Shown piece by piece: positions 8,064 through 18,477 of a DNA stretch of 22,834 nucleotides. Positions within the stretch are counted from its first letter, which is position 1; the number at the start of each line of letters is the position of its first letter. The stretch is taken from positions 1-22,834 of the forward strand of contig CAJNOQ010002749.1 of the NCBI GenBank assembly GCA_905250885.1, written 5' to 3'. The DNA comes from Didymodactylos carnosus (lineage: Eukaryota; Rotifera; Eurotatoria; Philodinida; Philodinidae). The notes under the pieces are model-generated. The model was not told the DNA's origin, made no database searches, and saw nothing but the letters and a program-made list of their open reading frames with translations. The position numbers were made by a program, and so were the translations under genes.

Positions 8064-8371
8064 CAATGAGAATTTAATTGACCATGGTAACCGTCGACAT
8101 AATTGTTAGTTTTTGGTCGAATTCCAATAAGATCAAATAAATTCCAAAAGGAAGGAGGAAATAAAGCACCTTCAATGTACGCACGAAGAATATAATCTGT
8201 TAATTTAAGAAAATTCTGCTGTACATTACTTATTTCTTTAATAATATCACCGAAAGCTGCATTAATTTCTTGTGATGGTAATAATGGATATGCACTAAAA
8301 GCAACTCTCTCGGAAAAACAAATTTGGTTGAGAAAACACCGTGTTTTACTTGGGGACTTACTCCAAATCAA
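8033..8371 (-). pseudogene. MULE-type transposase C-terminal remnant
   Basis: The minus-strand frame encodes 112 residues. Residues 28-103 read like the C-terminal part of a Mutator-like (MULE, often FLYWCH-linked) transposase: YPLLPSQEINAAF, a helical stretch, then FPPSFWNLFDL and the hallmark KTNNYVDGYHGQLN (residues 87-100; compare the family pattern R-T-N-N-x-x-E-G-x-H). The expected acidic residue of that pattern appears as Asp. After HC (about 8062) homology stops and the frame runs into the arm of the 73-bp hairpin. Upstream, the catalytic DDE core is missing: before residue 20 the sequence is no longer transposase-like. It is therefore a short, dead fragment. The MULE assignment is from motif memory. 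Confidence 0.55.
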
Positions 8372-8622
8372 AATTTTTTTTAAGATTAGATAGCTTAAAG
8401 TGTCTAGATTTCGAATATATACTTTTTACAGCGTTAGATTCACGTAATTTATTGAAAAACTATTTTGTTCGAAGATCGCACTCATTTTGCCTATTTTTTT
8501 ACTTATTAAGTTTGTCGGACAATTCACGACTTGGAACAAAACTTTTAGTGCTATTAGATATATTAGAGTATATTTGACACTATTTGAAGTTTGAAAAAGT
8601 GTACTCTCGGTTTTTCGCTAAA

Positions 8623-8645
8623 TGTCCGCCTGGATGTGCACAGTG
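8623..8645. repeat. Transposon terminal motif, copy at 8.6 kb
   Basis: TGTCCGCCTGGATGTGCACA followed by GTG recurs almost exactly at the right end of the 17522-18477 element (TGTCCGCCTGGATGCACATT, 18454-18473) and inverted at that element's left end. It therefore marks one end of another, probably truncated, family copy. The matching left end is not clear. TGTGCACAT at 7879-7887 is a weak candidate. Confidence 0.5.
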
Positions 8646-10292
8646 CTACAGTGATTAAGATCGAAGTGCAGACTTTGAGGGATCGGGTAGCAGTTGCTGT
8701 TATATTAATTCGTTACAATGTTTCGTATTGTTGACTTGTAGCGACGTTCTCTTCTTGGAGAATTGGTCGCTTGCTGGTACTCGATATAATGGAATTTTCA
8801 CATCCCTTCAGTATAATTGTAACTTATAATTGTAGGTCTTTTTTTGTGGGTTTTTTGTTTCTTTTTGAAAAAAAACTGAAGACCACACATAAAACGCTTA
8901 CTAAGAAAACGAAAAAGTGCCACAGATAATACACATTTTTCTCTTTTTTCGTGTACAAAACAATTCGAAATTATTAGCTAAAATGGAGTTTGCTTTTATA
9001 AAAAAGAAAAAATGCTGGCTTTGGCACCCATGAGGTATAGATGTGCAATTAAAAAACCAGTTTGAACGTGAACAACTATTCATCCTTCTCTAGTATCATA
9101 CTTACCATTTTCAACACAATTTGTCGTTTTGTCATTCTCAAATACATTCAATAACCAGAAAAAAGCTTTTTAGCCCGTAAAACCAGCCTGTAAAGGCCTA
9201 AGGGGATCTCCCATGCCCATATTCGGGATCAGCAGAGTGGATAACCTAGAATTCAGTAGTTTACATTCAAAAAGCGATTGATCAGTTGAAAATGTTCCCT
9301 CCTTAGTTTTTACAAAGTTTTGCATAGCTGCAAATACAATAGTATATCGTTTATCCCACATATACCAAAATATGTCCACTTTATAAAGAAAAAATTAGAT
9401 CTTTTGGTTTCACGTATAATCGCATAATCGATAAACTAGTTGGAACTACCACTACTGCTATGCAATATCTTTAGAAAACTTTCTCAAACTTTTGGGGATA
9501 CACCTCGTTCAAAGTAAAGAATTCGTAAGTTATCAGCTGTGTTGAATCCGAAAATATACCCGCTACCTAATCTACATGGACTTTATTTTCACGTCACGAT
9601 GATATGTTTCTCAATTAGAAACAAAGTGGAAATTTTACAGCCACAATGGAAAGCATAGTGGATTTTTCTGTCTTCACAGTAGAAAATACGGTGAATTTTG
9701 ATTTTTCACGGCGGAGCGTTCACTTGTCCACCGTGCCATTAAAAACAGTGCTTCTGATATCTCAAATATAGGACAACAACAAGACTTGAGGTTAGAAAAA
9801 CAATCAAAGCAAAAATACGTGTCATTATGCATAAAACGAGTCTCTGTTTGCCATGACTGATCTTCACGAGAAATATAAATGAAAAAAAATACGGTTTAAG
9901 TCCATTGACATCTTGTTTCACTTTCAAAACCGAAGTTTTCTTTTTTTTAAGAGTGAGCAGAATAGAAGTCAGAGAATTACCTGTAAAGCTTCTTCAAGAT
10001 GAAATCAGAACGATAGTGTATTTCCAAGAAACGTTGATTTTTCACTTCTTGCCCTTTTTAAAGAAATTTGTCCTGATGTGAGTATGTGGTTTCCTGAAGA
10101 ACTTTTATTCTTTTCCAGTTCATCTGGAAAGAGCTGACAGCTTGGAAGACAAAAGTCAATATGGAGAAAAGATGACGCTAGATGTAACAACAGTTTTTAA
10201 CGCTTCTAGTAAAGTTCTTCTAACTGTGCGGTATTTTGTTACATTTACAAATCAGCATTATTTAGAAAAAGTTTTATGGAAAAGGTACTACA
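8646..10292. other. Intergenic, one doubtful minus-strand exon
   Basis: No recognised gene. The minus-strand frame 9393-9170 (peptides FAAMQNFVKTKEGTFSTDQS and IPNMGMGDPLRPLQAGFTG, ending in TAA) has gene-like composition. It could be a last exon, with a possible acceptor TTTCTTTATAAAG just before it, but nothing around it supports a model. There is a tandem TATAATTGTA pair near 8811-8834 and a weak GGTCTTT...GAAGACC hairpin near 8836-8884. Confidence 0.4.
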
Positions 10293-10898
10293 ATGCAAGA
10301 TGAGTTTCAGAAATGTACTGGCGACGAAAAAAATTTATTTCAAAATCTTGAATACAGTAAAAAGCACTATGAATTCTAATAGCGAACACAGTCGGCTATT
10401 TAGCCATATGCTTTTGAAAATACTGACAAAACTTTTAGTTATATTTCTAAAATAGTTCGACATGGATTAGTAGATGTTTTTATTCTGATGGATCAATATG
10501 CTCTGAATTACAAGAGGGTGACGCTAAGTGTAAAAGAAGATACGTGAACGTTTAATTTATCTTAATGGAACATTATCTGTTGATAATCTTTTAAGTATAT
10601 TAGATATTGTCCACTACGCTATTCGATTTACTCTTAAAGCGAAGAAAGAGTAGAAAGTTTTCACAAGGCTAAAATATTTCGTGAAGGCTTATCATGTGTA
10701 ATTTATCTCGACGAACAAAATTTAATATGCTCTGGTAATAACAGTATATATCCACATATACTAATAGAAAACGATAGTGTTTCTGTTTCTTCTACCACTA
10801 AGGACCGAAATCTTGATCAGCTCACATTTGGGCTGGGAAGAAAACTAGTATTGCTTGAGACAGATTCAGTGTTCTGCTTAACAGTAATTAATAGCTAA
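10293..10898 (+). pseudogene. Decayed coding sequence in shifting frames, unrecognised
   Basis: Several short plus-strand frames with protein-like composition follow each other. The first is 10293-10379 (MQDEFQKCTGDEKNLFQNLE). Then come a frame ending at TAA 10553-10555 (YSDGSICSELQEGDAKCKRR), a frame from 10534 to TAG 10651-10653 (RERLIYLNGTLSVDNLLSIL), and 10638 to TAA 10896-10898 (86 codons; ESFHKAKIFREGLSCVIYLD). The last three overlap so that one- or two-base shifts would join them, as expected for an old pseudogene with indels. The family is not recognised. A vague YxDGS...EG resemblance to MORN repeats is too weak to use. The first segment may be unrelated. Confidence 0.35.
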
Positions 10899-10994
10899 TC
10901 TTCGAGCGTTTGGTCAGCAATCTTTGTGCAATACGTTACAGTTTTTTCTTCTATGCAATAACCATCAGCTTACTTTTCTACAATGACTTTTTAA

Positions 10995-11045
10995 AGTGAC
11001 ACAGAATGAACAGTTATAACTGTGTATATACAGATATGTGTCACT
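10995..11045. repeat. 51-bp hairpin with inner palindrome
   Basis: AGTGACACA (10995-11003) pairs with TGTGTCACT (11037-11045). CAGTTATAACTG in between (about 11011-11022) is a perfect 12-bp palindrome. No gene is adjacent. Confidence 0.5.
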
Positions 11046-12048
11046 ATCGCCGAATCTACACTACACACAAAGAGACGAATAAAAATATTTTTATATACAT
11101 ATATGTATGGACGTAATAACTTGATCTTCGGCAGGAGAGAAGGAAAAAAACTAACTATGTAATTTTGACTATAAATTGACGTTCTGACAGTCTTTCATTT
11201 AACGCCTAGTTTGATACTAGCTACGAAAACGATTAAGAAACAACAAAATGCTAGCGACAGATCTGACACAACTCCTCATTCCTTTCTTTTTATTGGTATC
11301 CGATGAAATATCTTCTGTTGTTTTTCAAATTTTATTTCAGTATTTCTTTCTCTTTTATTGTTATCTGTTGAAATAATGTTCTTGCTATTTTTCAACTGCA
11401 TTTTCTTCTGCACTCTCTATATGTATAAATAGGTAAGGATTATATTTTCAGTTTTCACAAGGTGCGTACATCATTACATTGAATTTGTTATTAAACTTCA
11501 ATAGAATTATAAAACAGGTATGTCTAGTTTAATGTGTTTGGATTCCTCTAGGCGCATAATCACAGCTATTCTACAAAAGATAATTATCAATCCAGCTCTT
11601 ACACTACAGAGAGACATTTTTCGTTGATATTCTTATGAAATATTAAAGGGGAGGGGCAGCGTAGCCAAAATTACGGCCCAAAATTTCTTCTGCTTTAACC
11701 ATAATTCAGCAGAGGAGTGGTCTTTTAGCAAACGGTTTTCACCAACATGTTGTCCATTCATCCGAGTATATTTGCGAAAAAAAGCTTTAACATATTGATT
11801 ACTCTTGTCTGTAAGTCGACATCAATGCTCACGTCTTCCTGGTTTCTGAACCGAAATTTCTCCAGTTTTGGAGAAATTTTCTCTAATTTGAACGCTTTTT
11901 GCAAAAAAGTCACCCAATCGCTCACTAGTTTTCTCAGATTTTGGTACCTCAAAATTTTCGCACTTCCTCTGCTCTGTGGTATTCGTGACGCCGTAGTGCA
12001 TTTTATGAATTAATTTCTCAAGTATCGATTGTATCTTGTCAGGATCAG
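11046..12048. other. Intergenic with a diverged two-unit repeat
   Basis: No supported gene. Two diverged units of about 64 bp start near 11283 and 11347 (TTTCTTTTTATTGGTATC versus TTTCTCTTTTATTGTTATC). A short inverted repeat GAAATTTCTCC/GGAGAAATTT lies near 11852-11877. Opposite-strand ORFs at 11747-12085 overlap one another, and I cannot choose between them. The longest (minus 12085-11822) starts inside the palindrome arm. Confidence 0.4.
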
Positions 12049-12342
12049 CATTAGAAAATTTGGTGCTTGCTCCGCGCTGAACCAAATTGGATAAAAATTG
12101 GGCGCCAGATGCAAAATTTGTCGGTGGATCCGACAGCGGGCTCCTTATAATTACATCTTCACTTCTTTTTTGGCGTCGACATAATCAACGTGGTTTTTCA
12201 CGTTGATTATGTCGACGCCAAAAAAGAAGTAAAGATGTAATTATAAGGAGCCCGCTGTCGGATCCACCGACAAATTTTGCATCTGGCGCCCAATTTTTAT
12301 CCAATTTGGTTCAGTGCGGAGCAAGCATCAAATTTTCTAATG
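12049..12342. repeat. 294-bp near-perfect palindrome
   Basis: The left arm 12049-12192 (CATTAGAAAATTTGGTGCTT... to AATCAACGTG) is the reverse complement of 12199-12342 with only a few differences. The loop is six bases (GTTTTT). The mirror centre is at 12195.5. Arms of 144 bp with so short a loop would form a very stable hairpin. The right arm is also the outer part of the left TIR of the adjacent element. Confidence 0.9.
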
Positions 12343-13323
12343 GGGGTGCTAGCCCCTCCTTGGAATTTCGGACTTTTCATGAAAATTTCTGACATGACTT
12401 TCCTCCGCTGAAAATGTGCCGGTGGGTCAGATTTTTTTACCGCGGCAATTTCAAATCGGCATAAAATCTCAGTAAACGGTAAACTTCGACAAAAAATTCG
12501 TTTGCCGTTACCGACGGTAAATTACCGAGACTTGTGTGATTAATGTTTTTATTCATAGAATAGAACAAGTTAATATCGATAAAAAACATGAAGTTTCCAT
12601 TTACAGCTACTTCACTTTGCAGTTTGTCTTAGAGAAAAAAATGTTAGTGTGTAACGAGAAAAGTTGGACTTCATAAAATTTGAAACATTTTTCTATAACT
12701 TCTCCCTTTTGGTCAGTGGACTGATGGCATGGATTGCGTCACTTTCTAGGTTTTGTTTCCCAATGCACTTTCCTTTACTATGATTGGCCACTGCAGGAAA
12801 AACTAGGCCAGTGGTTGTAGCAGGATAAAACTATTAATTTTAGAACTGAATTCAATAAATAGAGAAATTCACCAAAGAAAATCTGGATTCCTTACAGTAG
12901 ATAGATGCCGAAACAGAGATCTCGAGTTTTTTGGTCGGAAGAGCTGAAAGTGTGGTGGAAAGCTTGTAAATACTTTTAAAAATTAACTAGTTTCACCTTT
13001 TAAATCCCTGGAGAAAGACAACAGACTTTTGAGCACTCGAAATCGATGCACTTCTCTTCAAAGAATTAACACAAAAGTTCTCCATAAAGTTTTTTTACCA
13101 CCGGCACATTTTCAGCGGGGGAAAGTCATGTCAGAAATTTGCATGAAAAGTCCGAAATTCCAAGAAGGGGCTAGCACCCCATTAGAAAATTTGATGCTTG
13201 CTCCGCACTGAACCAAATTGGATAAAAATTGGGCGCCAGATGCAAAATTTGTCGGTGGATCCGACAGCGGGCTCCTTATAATTACATCTTCACTTCTTTT
13301 TTGGCGTCGACATAATCAACGTG
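12199..13323. mobile_element. Transposon with ~227-bp terminal inverted repeats
   Basis: 12199-12426 (CACGTTGATTATGTCGACGC...) is matched in inverse by 13097-13323 (...GCGTCGACATAATCAACGTG), with a handful of substitutions and one indel. The 670-bp interior has no ORF. It includes short CGGTAAA/TTTACCG-type repeats near 12470-12530. It would be a non-autonomous DNA transposon. I see no clear target duplication: the flanks are GTTTTT on the left and GTTTAG on the right. The superfamily is not recognised. Confidence 0.7.
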
Positions 13324-14405
13324 GTTTAGTCTTTTTTTTCTTAGTGAACGCATGCGAGATTTGCACATGTGAATTTCTCTTTCGTTTTGTTATTCTTATT
13401 TTTTCTTTGATATACAATAGTTGAAGAAGAGCAATGTGACCTTTAAAAGATGTGAAAACTGTACATTATCTGCATTCAGTCAGTTCTAGTGTCTCAGACT
13501 GTTGCCTTTCAAGTTGCTTTTCAAGTCACAGCTCTAAAATGGCAACGATAACTTTATAATACAAATCGAATAAAAAAGGTACTTACTATTCATTTTCAGA
13601 TTTGAAAATGGAAAAAGTAGTACTGTTCTTCTTTCTTCGTAATAGTTTTGATTTTATAAACTTACGAAAGCAAAACCAGCATAAAACAGGTTTCTCGTAC
13701 ATAATTCCTCTCGCCATTGGCTCTCTCCTTTAAACACGTTATATATATAAAAATCTTTCTTTTTTCAATCGGGTGCCAGTTCACAACGCACTATTTTTCT
13801 AGGTAAAAAATTGGAGAAAGAACTTATTTACAGTATTCATTGTTTGTTTGACCTCTAAAATACCTTTCAAGTATCTTCAACGCGCATTGAATATTGAATA
13901 TGTGTCTAGCTAGGTTAGATAGCTCAAGCGTCGTACTTGGCATTCCAGTCCTACATACTTTAGTTCGCATTCTGATCTGAGACCATTGTTCGTGGAATAG
14001 GAACGTTGTATACTCTGATTTAAATACAGAGCATTTTCGTATTGTTGCTTAATGGATCAATATTTTATTTTGAGAATTTTAAATTTATCACTTCCCTTTA
14101 TTGTTCATTAAACTCTGTCCACTAACTTATTTCAAACTTCTTGGGATGCATGTATAAATACTGACTGCATCCAGTTACTAAATCTGATGTTAGACGTGGT
14201 GAACTACTATATTTATGTTACGAAAAAACGCTGTGTTCCTGATAATAAATCTACGATTTAAACTGTGAGCGCTCCCGCATAAGTCATTTATGACTGTTTC
14301 TCATGGAAAGCAACTTCTAAAGCCTTATTCATGGAATCCAAAGAACATGTTCGTGTCCAGTTTTGGGAAGCTTATTAGTCTAAGATCTCTCATTTTAATT
14401 TTTTT
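13324..14405. other. Intergenic, no gene seen
   Basis: AT-rich, with no convincing coding sequence on either strand. It contains a tRNA-like stretch (13913-13984) and a short palindrome AGTCATTTATGACT (14282-14295). Confidence 0.45.
13913..13984 (+). ncRNA. tRNA-like (pol III promoter-like) remnant
   Basis: GGTTAGATAGCTCAAGCG resembles the 5' half of a tRNA whose D-loop has lost about eight bases (A-box TAGCTCA...AGCG). About 40 bases on, TAGTTCGCATTCTG resembles a B-box. The 72-base span ends in TGAGACC, which could partly pair with GGTTAGA. The anticodon stem does not pair well. It is therefore at best a tRNA pseudogene or SINE head. Confidence 0.2.
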
Positions 14406-14587
14406 ATGTCAGTTTTAGGAATGGCTAATGAATTTAATGAAGCATTTTCAAGACTGAGCCTTAATGAACTACCGTCCACACAAATTTTGCATCGGCGATC
14501 ACTGCCTGGTGTTGAGGTGGCTGTGCAAATAGAATATGAACCGCTAAATGTCGAGCAATCAGAAACTATTAGTCCTAGAAAGAAAAA
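14406..14587 (+). CDS. Probable exon of unrecognised protein
   Basis: An open frame encodes a polar, gene-like peptide: MANEFNEAFSRLSLNELPST from ATG 14421, and later HRRSLPGVEVAVQIEYEPLN. It ends at a good donor, AAAAA|GTATGT, at 14587/14588. In-frame ATGs are at 14406 and 14421. The second has the better context (GGAATGG), and TTATGTCAG or TTTTAG just upstream could be acceptors. The exon ends in phase 2. It may be the first exon of the membrane-protein gene downstream, with the mariner-like element 14825-15752 in the intervening intron. However, no visible acceptor there has the matching phase, so an extra exon or a different gene is needed. Confidence 0.4.
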
Positions 14588-14824
14588 GTATGTAGCTTTA
14601 GAATACAAAATATTTTGTTTTTCAAAACCGTAAAGGTCCGGTATTCGGCTAACGACAGGATTCTAAACGACTCCCATCACAACTGAGTATCGTCACGTGT
14701 GCAAAAACTTTTGTATATATGGTATCTTATATTTGGAGTTAAAGAATGATGCAAAGATGTTTTAAAGAATAGTTTGCGTTGACCAGACCAAGTATGAATT
14801 CAGAGTTTTAGTAAGATACACATA

Positions 14825-15752
14825 AACGGTGGTTCATAAGTTTCGACCCCACTCTGTAAACTGACGTTATTTATATGAAAAATACATAATAAAATTCAGC
14901 TGCTTTTTGTAAAAGATTCACCATTTAATGCTCTACAAAATGGTATATAGGAGCTGATCCTGAGACTTGTGAGTCCGTCTTAATTGAACAGAAATCGAAA
15001 TGCCACAAAACTTTCATTTTAACTCGAAAAACTGTATTTCGTCAGTATAAGCTTGAATGTGTGCGTTGTGCCCACACCGAATAGGCCAAAATGTAGCCCT
15101 TGGAAATCTCTATCGAATGCCTATGATGCGAATTTTCTGTCGTTATTTGCGTGTTTTCAGTAATGCTTCTTGTAAAAGCCCAGTGACCGTTTTTACAGCT
15201 TTTTCAACGTGCATTTTGGAGCTGTTTGTAAAATGAACAGTGCTCACTCAGAAAAGAACGAATCAGGCTCATTCTTGCGTCATGTTGAAGAGAAACGTTT
15301 TAACTATTTGATTCGCATGCGAAATGTACGATGACGCTTCCCTGAAAATAATCGAAACGCCGAAACTACCATGTTGTTCATTTTTGGCTGCCAATTATTA
15401 ACTAAACGTTTTCACCACAGCGAACAGATGGGAATTAAACGAATCTTATCCCAGCTGATAGAGGATATCTAAATGTGCCAAGAAACCGCGTGAGATCTTT
15501 TTTCTATCACTTCTGACATGGATTTCAAAATCCAAAATAATCGTCGGAAAATTTTTTATTTTTTGAAAGTTGTCGATTTCGACTTCTGTTTAATTAAGAC
15601 GAAATCACAAGTCTCAGGATCAGCTCCTATATACCATCTTGTAGGGAATTAAATGGTGAATCTTTTGCAAAAAGCAGCTGAATTTTGTTACATGTGTTTT
15701 ATATAAATAACGTCAGTTTACAGAGTGGGGTCGAAACTTATGAACCACCCTT
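14825..15752. mobile_element. Mariner-like non-autonomous element
   Basis: The terminal inverted repeats are about 180 bp (14825-15003 and 15573-15752). They begin AACGGTGGTTCATAAGTTTC and AAGGGTGGTTCATAAGTTTC respectively and are flanked by TA on both sides (14823-14824 and 15753-15754). TA duplications and 928-bp length fit a Tc1/mariner-type non-autonomous or decayed copy. The interior (about 15004-15570) has only short broken frames, with no recognisable catalytic motif. Confidence 0.75.
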
Positions 15753-15821
15753 TATAAGAGTAAATCGAAGTAAAACTGCTGAATAGGTGAGCTTAAAGAG
15801 TGCCTGTCATACATTACATAA

Positions 15822-16717
15822 TTTTTTGCAAATATCTTCCATTTTTTCACGGAAAAGGTAAAATTTCCCCTTGTTCATACGAAAATCATGAAAAATGACT
15901 TACAGTTGAAGATCAACTCAATAGTACAGTTTCTGTATGCTTTGATATCTAGAGGAACATTTAGGTAAAAGATTCGAATAATCATCAATAGAAAGATGTT
16001 AATATTTGACTTCAATTTCGACGAGGACACTTTAGGCTATCTGATCATGTAAGAGATTTAATATGTTTCAACGTTCACTGGTGAGAACTGAACAAAAATT
16101 TCAGAGATCTTGCCCACGTCCTGTGTTCAAAAGTTCATTCTGCTTACGAGAGGATGGCCTCAGATTTGTTGTGCTACTTTCTGTAAATCGTTTTTCCTGC
16201 AATAGTTAAAAACGTGTGTTAATCAACGTACAGGTTTTTTAATTTGTTTCCGTGAAAAGTCAAGTGTTTTGCACAATAAGGCAAAAGACATTTTGTTTTC
16301 TTTCATGCAGTCATTTTACCGTTATTACAAATTATTTTTAAGTTTCTTATTTCTAGGATTATTTCTGTTTTGATGATTGTCTCAAGTCTTGCCCTCGTTT
16401 TGTATCAATATGGTAACAAATATGTATTACTACCGGCAACTGCTTTCTATACAATTTTTCCAAATATCGTATTAGCTGCTTTGTATGGAAAGCCATATCA
16501 TCCTATTTTCATTCCAATATTTGTCGTCATAACAACAGCAATCATCAAGATAACAGGGTCAAAGTTCGATATAGATACGCTTTTTGTTTTTCAAAAGAAA
16601 AGAAAAGGTGTCTCTCCAGACGTTTCTATCTGCGTGTTCTTCTTGATTTTTAACTATTTTCAACTTTTGAATGAAGAGGCGTTTAACATGAGAAAGTTGG
16701 TCCAGGTTATCTTGTGA
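15822..16717 (+). CDS. Unrecognised multi-pass membrane protein gene, 3' end disrupted
   Basis: Four exon segments join in consistent phase. They are 15822 (or an acceptor at 15858 or 15906) to 15934, 15992-16048, 16105-16182, and from 16357 onward. The introns are 15935-15991 (57 bp, GTATGC...ATAG), 16049-16104 (56 bp, GTAAGA...TTCAG) and 16183-16356 (174 bp, GTAAAT...TTCTAG). All obey GT-AG, and the split codons fit. The protein starts polar (KFPLVHTKIMKND), passes through MLIFDFNFDEDTLGYL, and then has three hydrophobic helices spanning 16163-16411, 16418-16486 and 16499-16555. From about 16575 the frame enters the arm of a 570-bp foldback and stops at TGA 16715-16717, so the native C-terminus is lost or unknown. 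The family is not recognised. It is likely a transporter-like or other integral membrane protein. Confidence 0.5.
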
Positions 16718-17145
16718 ATGGCTGAATGGATCAAGTTGTCCTCTGGTTCATAAGGGTTTCTCGACGTGCTCTTTCTTTTTGTCTCTAGAAAGTTCTCTCC
16801 AAAACCTTCGAAAATAGGGTTTCCAGAAAACCGAGCTTTTTTAGCTATAGGTGACGAAAAGAATGGATTTTGCAAAAAACTGAGCGCATCGGTTTTCTGG
16901 AAACCCTATTTTCGAAGGTTTTGGAGAAAGCTTTCTAGAGACAAAAAGAAAGACCACGTCGAGAAACCCTTATAAACCAGAGGACAACTTGATCCATTCA
17001 GCCATTCACAAGATAACCGGGACCAACTTTCTCGTGTTACCCGCCTCTTCATTCAAAAGTTGAAAATAGCTAAAAATCAAGAAGAATACGCAGACAGAAA
17101 CTTCTGTAGAGACATCTTTGCTTTTCTTTTTTTTGTAAAACGTAT
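16575..17145. repeat. 570-bp foldback element
   Basis: The arms, about 16575-16834 and 16889-17145, are near-exact reverse complements (for example GTTTCCAGAAAACCGA with TCGGTTTTCTGGAAAC), with scattered substitutions and small indels. The loop is 54 bp. The outer ends are ATACG and CGTAT. It carries no transposase. It has landed at or just past the last recognisable exon of the membrane-protein gene. Opposing ORFs ending in TGA at 16717 and on the other arm are mirror copies of the same arm sequence, not separate genes. Confidence 0.85.
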
Positions 17146-17521
17146 GTAAGCGATTAATATGAAATAAGTGTAAAAGGGTTAGCCATGAAAGATCGTGCAA
17201 CAATTTCTCCTTGGATGTTCCATTCATGGCTCCACAAACGGTCAAGCCAATTTGACAGTGAAAGCGTTCAATTTTATTTATATTTGCACGCGTTGTTAGA
17301 GAATATAATTCGTAGCGTAATTTAGCGTTTGAAGGATGAAGGTTTTATACACGCAGTCTAATGCAGAACGAGTAAGATTCCATTTTAAAAGTCTCATATA
17401 GCTACGGATACCGTTTACCTTACCAAGAACAAAATTTACATGAGCATCCCAAGATAGATTAAAAGACAAAAAATTTCTCTGTTAAAGAACCGAAATATAT
17501 GGCCATTCATGGAGCATAACG
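17146..17521. other. Intergenic, no gene seen
   Basis: AT-rich spacer between the foldback and the Transib-like element. A short inverted repeat AGCCATGAA/TTCATGGCT lies near 17181-17230. Nothing else is supported. Confidence 0.4.
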
Positions 17522-18477
17522 CACAGTGTGCATTTTTCCATAGGTCAGGCGGACATTTGCTATAGAAGCAGTCCGAAAGTCTAAAAACACCTTTTTATAG
17601 GTTTTCAGATATGCTCTTTCCAATGGCGTGCTTTACAGAGTTCCAAGAGACTTTCATCTGAGTTCTCCAGAGACCGGCTCTCTAGAAAACCCACACATAA
17701 GTACTTTGGAACTTCGTAAAGCCCGCCATTGGAAAGAGAATATCTGAAAACCGATAAAAAGGTGTTTTTAGACTTTCGGACTGCTTCTATAGCAAATATC
17801 AAAATCCTTAGCCAAAATTGTCACGCTATGCTTCGACTCTAGCGTTCCGTCATATCCAACAAGTTTTTCTCAAAAAAGCCTACTGATCGCACATCATTCG
17901 ATGCAGTTTCTTGCGCTGATTCCGAATATGTAACTTTTGTTGAACAAAAACGTTTTAGAAATGGGAAAAATGGAAAATACCTAAAAAACTCAGATGTTTT
18001 GGAGGACCCGCTGTATACTTCAGAAACATTTGCGCATTCACCATAGATGCAGGGCATATAGGAGAACATTCTGTGAAAGTTTGGTTAAATTTGGACCTTC
18101 GCTAACTTTCGCGCGCTCACTTTAGCCCTTCGGAAAAGCGCTTGAGAAAAAGTTTTTCTAATTTTCTTAGCTATCATACTATCATAAGTCCAATTTAAAT
18201 TTTTTTACTTATCTATAGCTGAGACCGTGCAGATTTAGAATATATGTCGTTTTTGATTACAACTTCACTGACTGCTGTGAAAGTTTCATTTTTCTCACCA
18301 ATACTAATATTTCAGGCTGGTTTTCGATTAGCTGTTTTCCCACGATATATAAATTTTGTAATAAAATTTGTTGTGCCATCAAATAGAACATCACTTGAAG
18401 TATATTAATCATTATTTGAATCGTCGAAAACTCGATTTTCATTTTTTCACCTAATGTCCGCCTGGATGCACATTGTG
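17522..18477. mobile_element. Non-autonomous element with Transib-like ends
   Basis: The left end is CACAGTGTGCAT... (17522) followed by CAGGCGGACATT. The right end read inward is CACAATGTGCATCCAGGCGG. The ends are flanked by TAACG on both sides (17517-17521 and 18478-18482), a 5-bp direct repeat. A CACWRTG start and 5-bp duplication are the known signature of Transib transposons, relatives of RAG1. The 956-bp element contains no recognisable transposase, so it would be non-autonomous. The interior includes a hairpin at 17555-17797. The alternative is another TIR superfamily with a chance 5-bp repeat. Confidence 0.5.
17555..17797. repeat. 243-bp hairpin inside the Transib-like element
   Basis: Arms 17555-17646 and 17706-17797 (ATTTGCTATAGAAGCAGTCC... 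and its complement) pair over about 92 bp with few mismatches. The loop is 59 bp. The hairpin begins right after the left terminal motif, so the element's left side is itself a foldback. Confidence 0.8.

Noticed and set aside
8840-8860. TGTGGG, a possible rotifer telomeric unit
   Set aside because: Only a single occurrence in a T-rich run, not an array.
16660-17245. Opposing ORFs within the 570-bp foldback
   Set aside because: Mirror translations of the same arm, with no independent evidence of coding.
17839-18069. Minus-strand 76-codon ORF inside the Transib-like element
   Set aside because: No transposase motif (no DDE or zinc-binding pattern). Length is within chance for this AT content.
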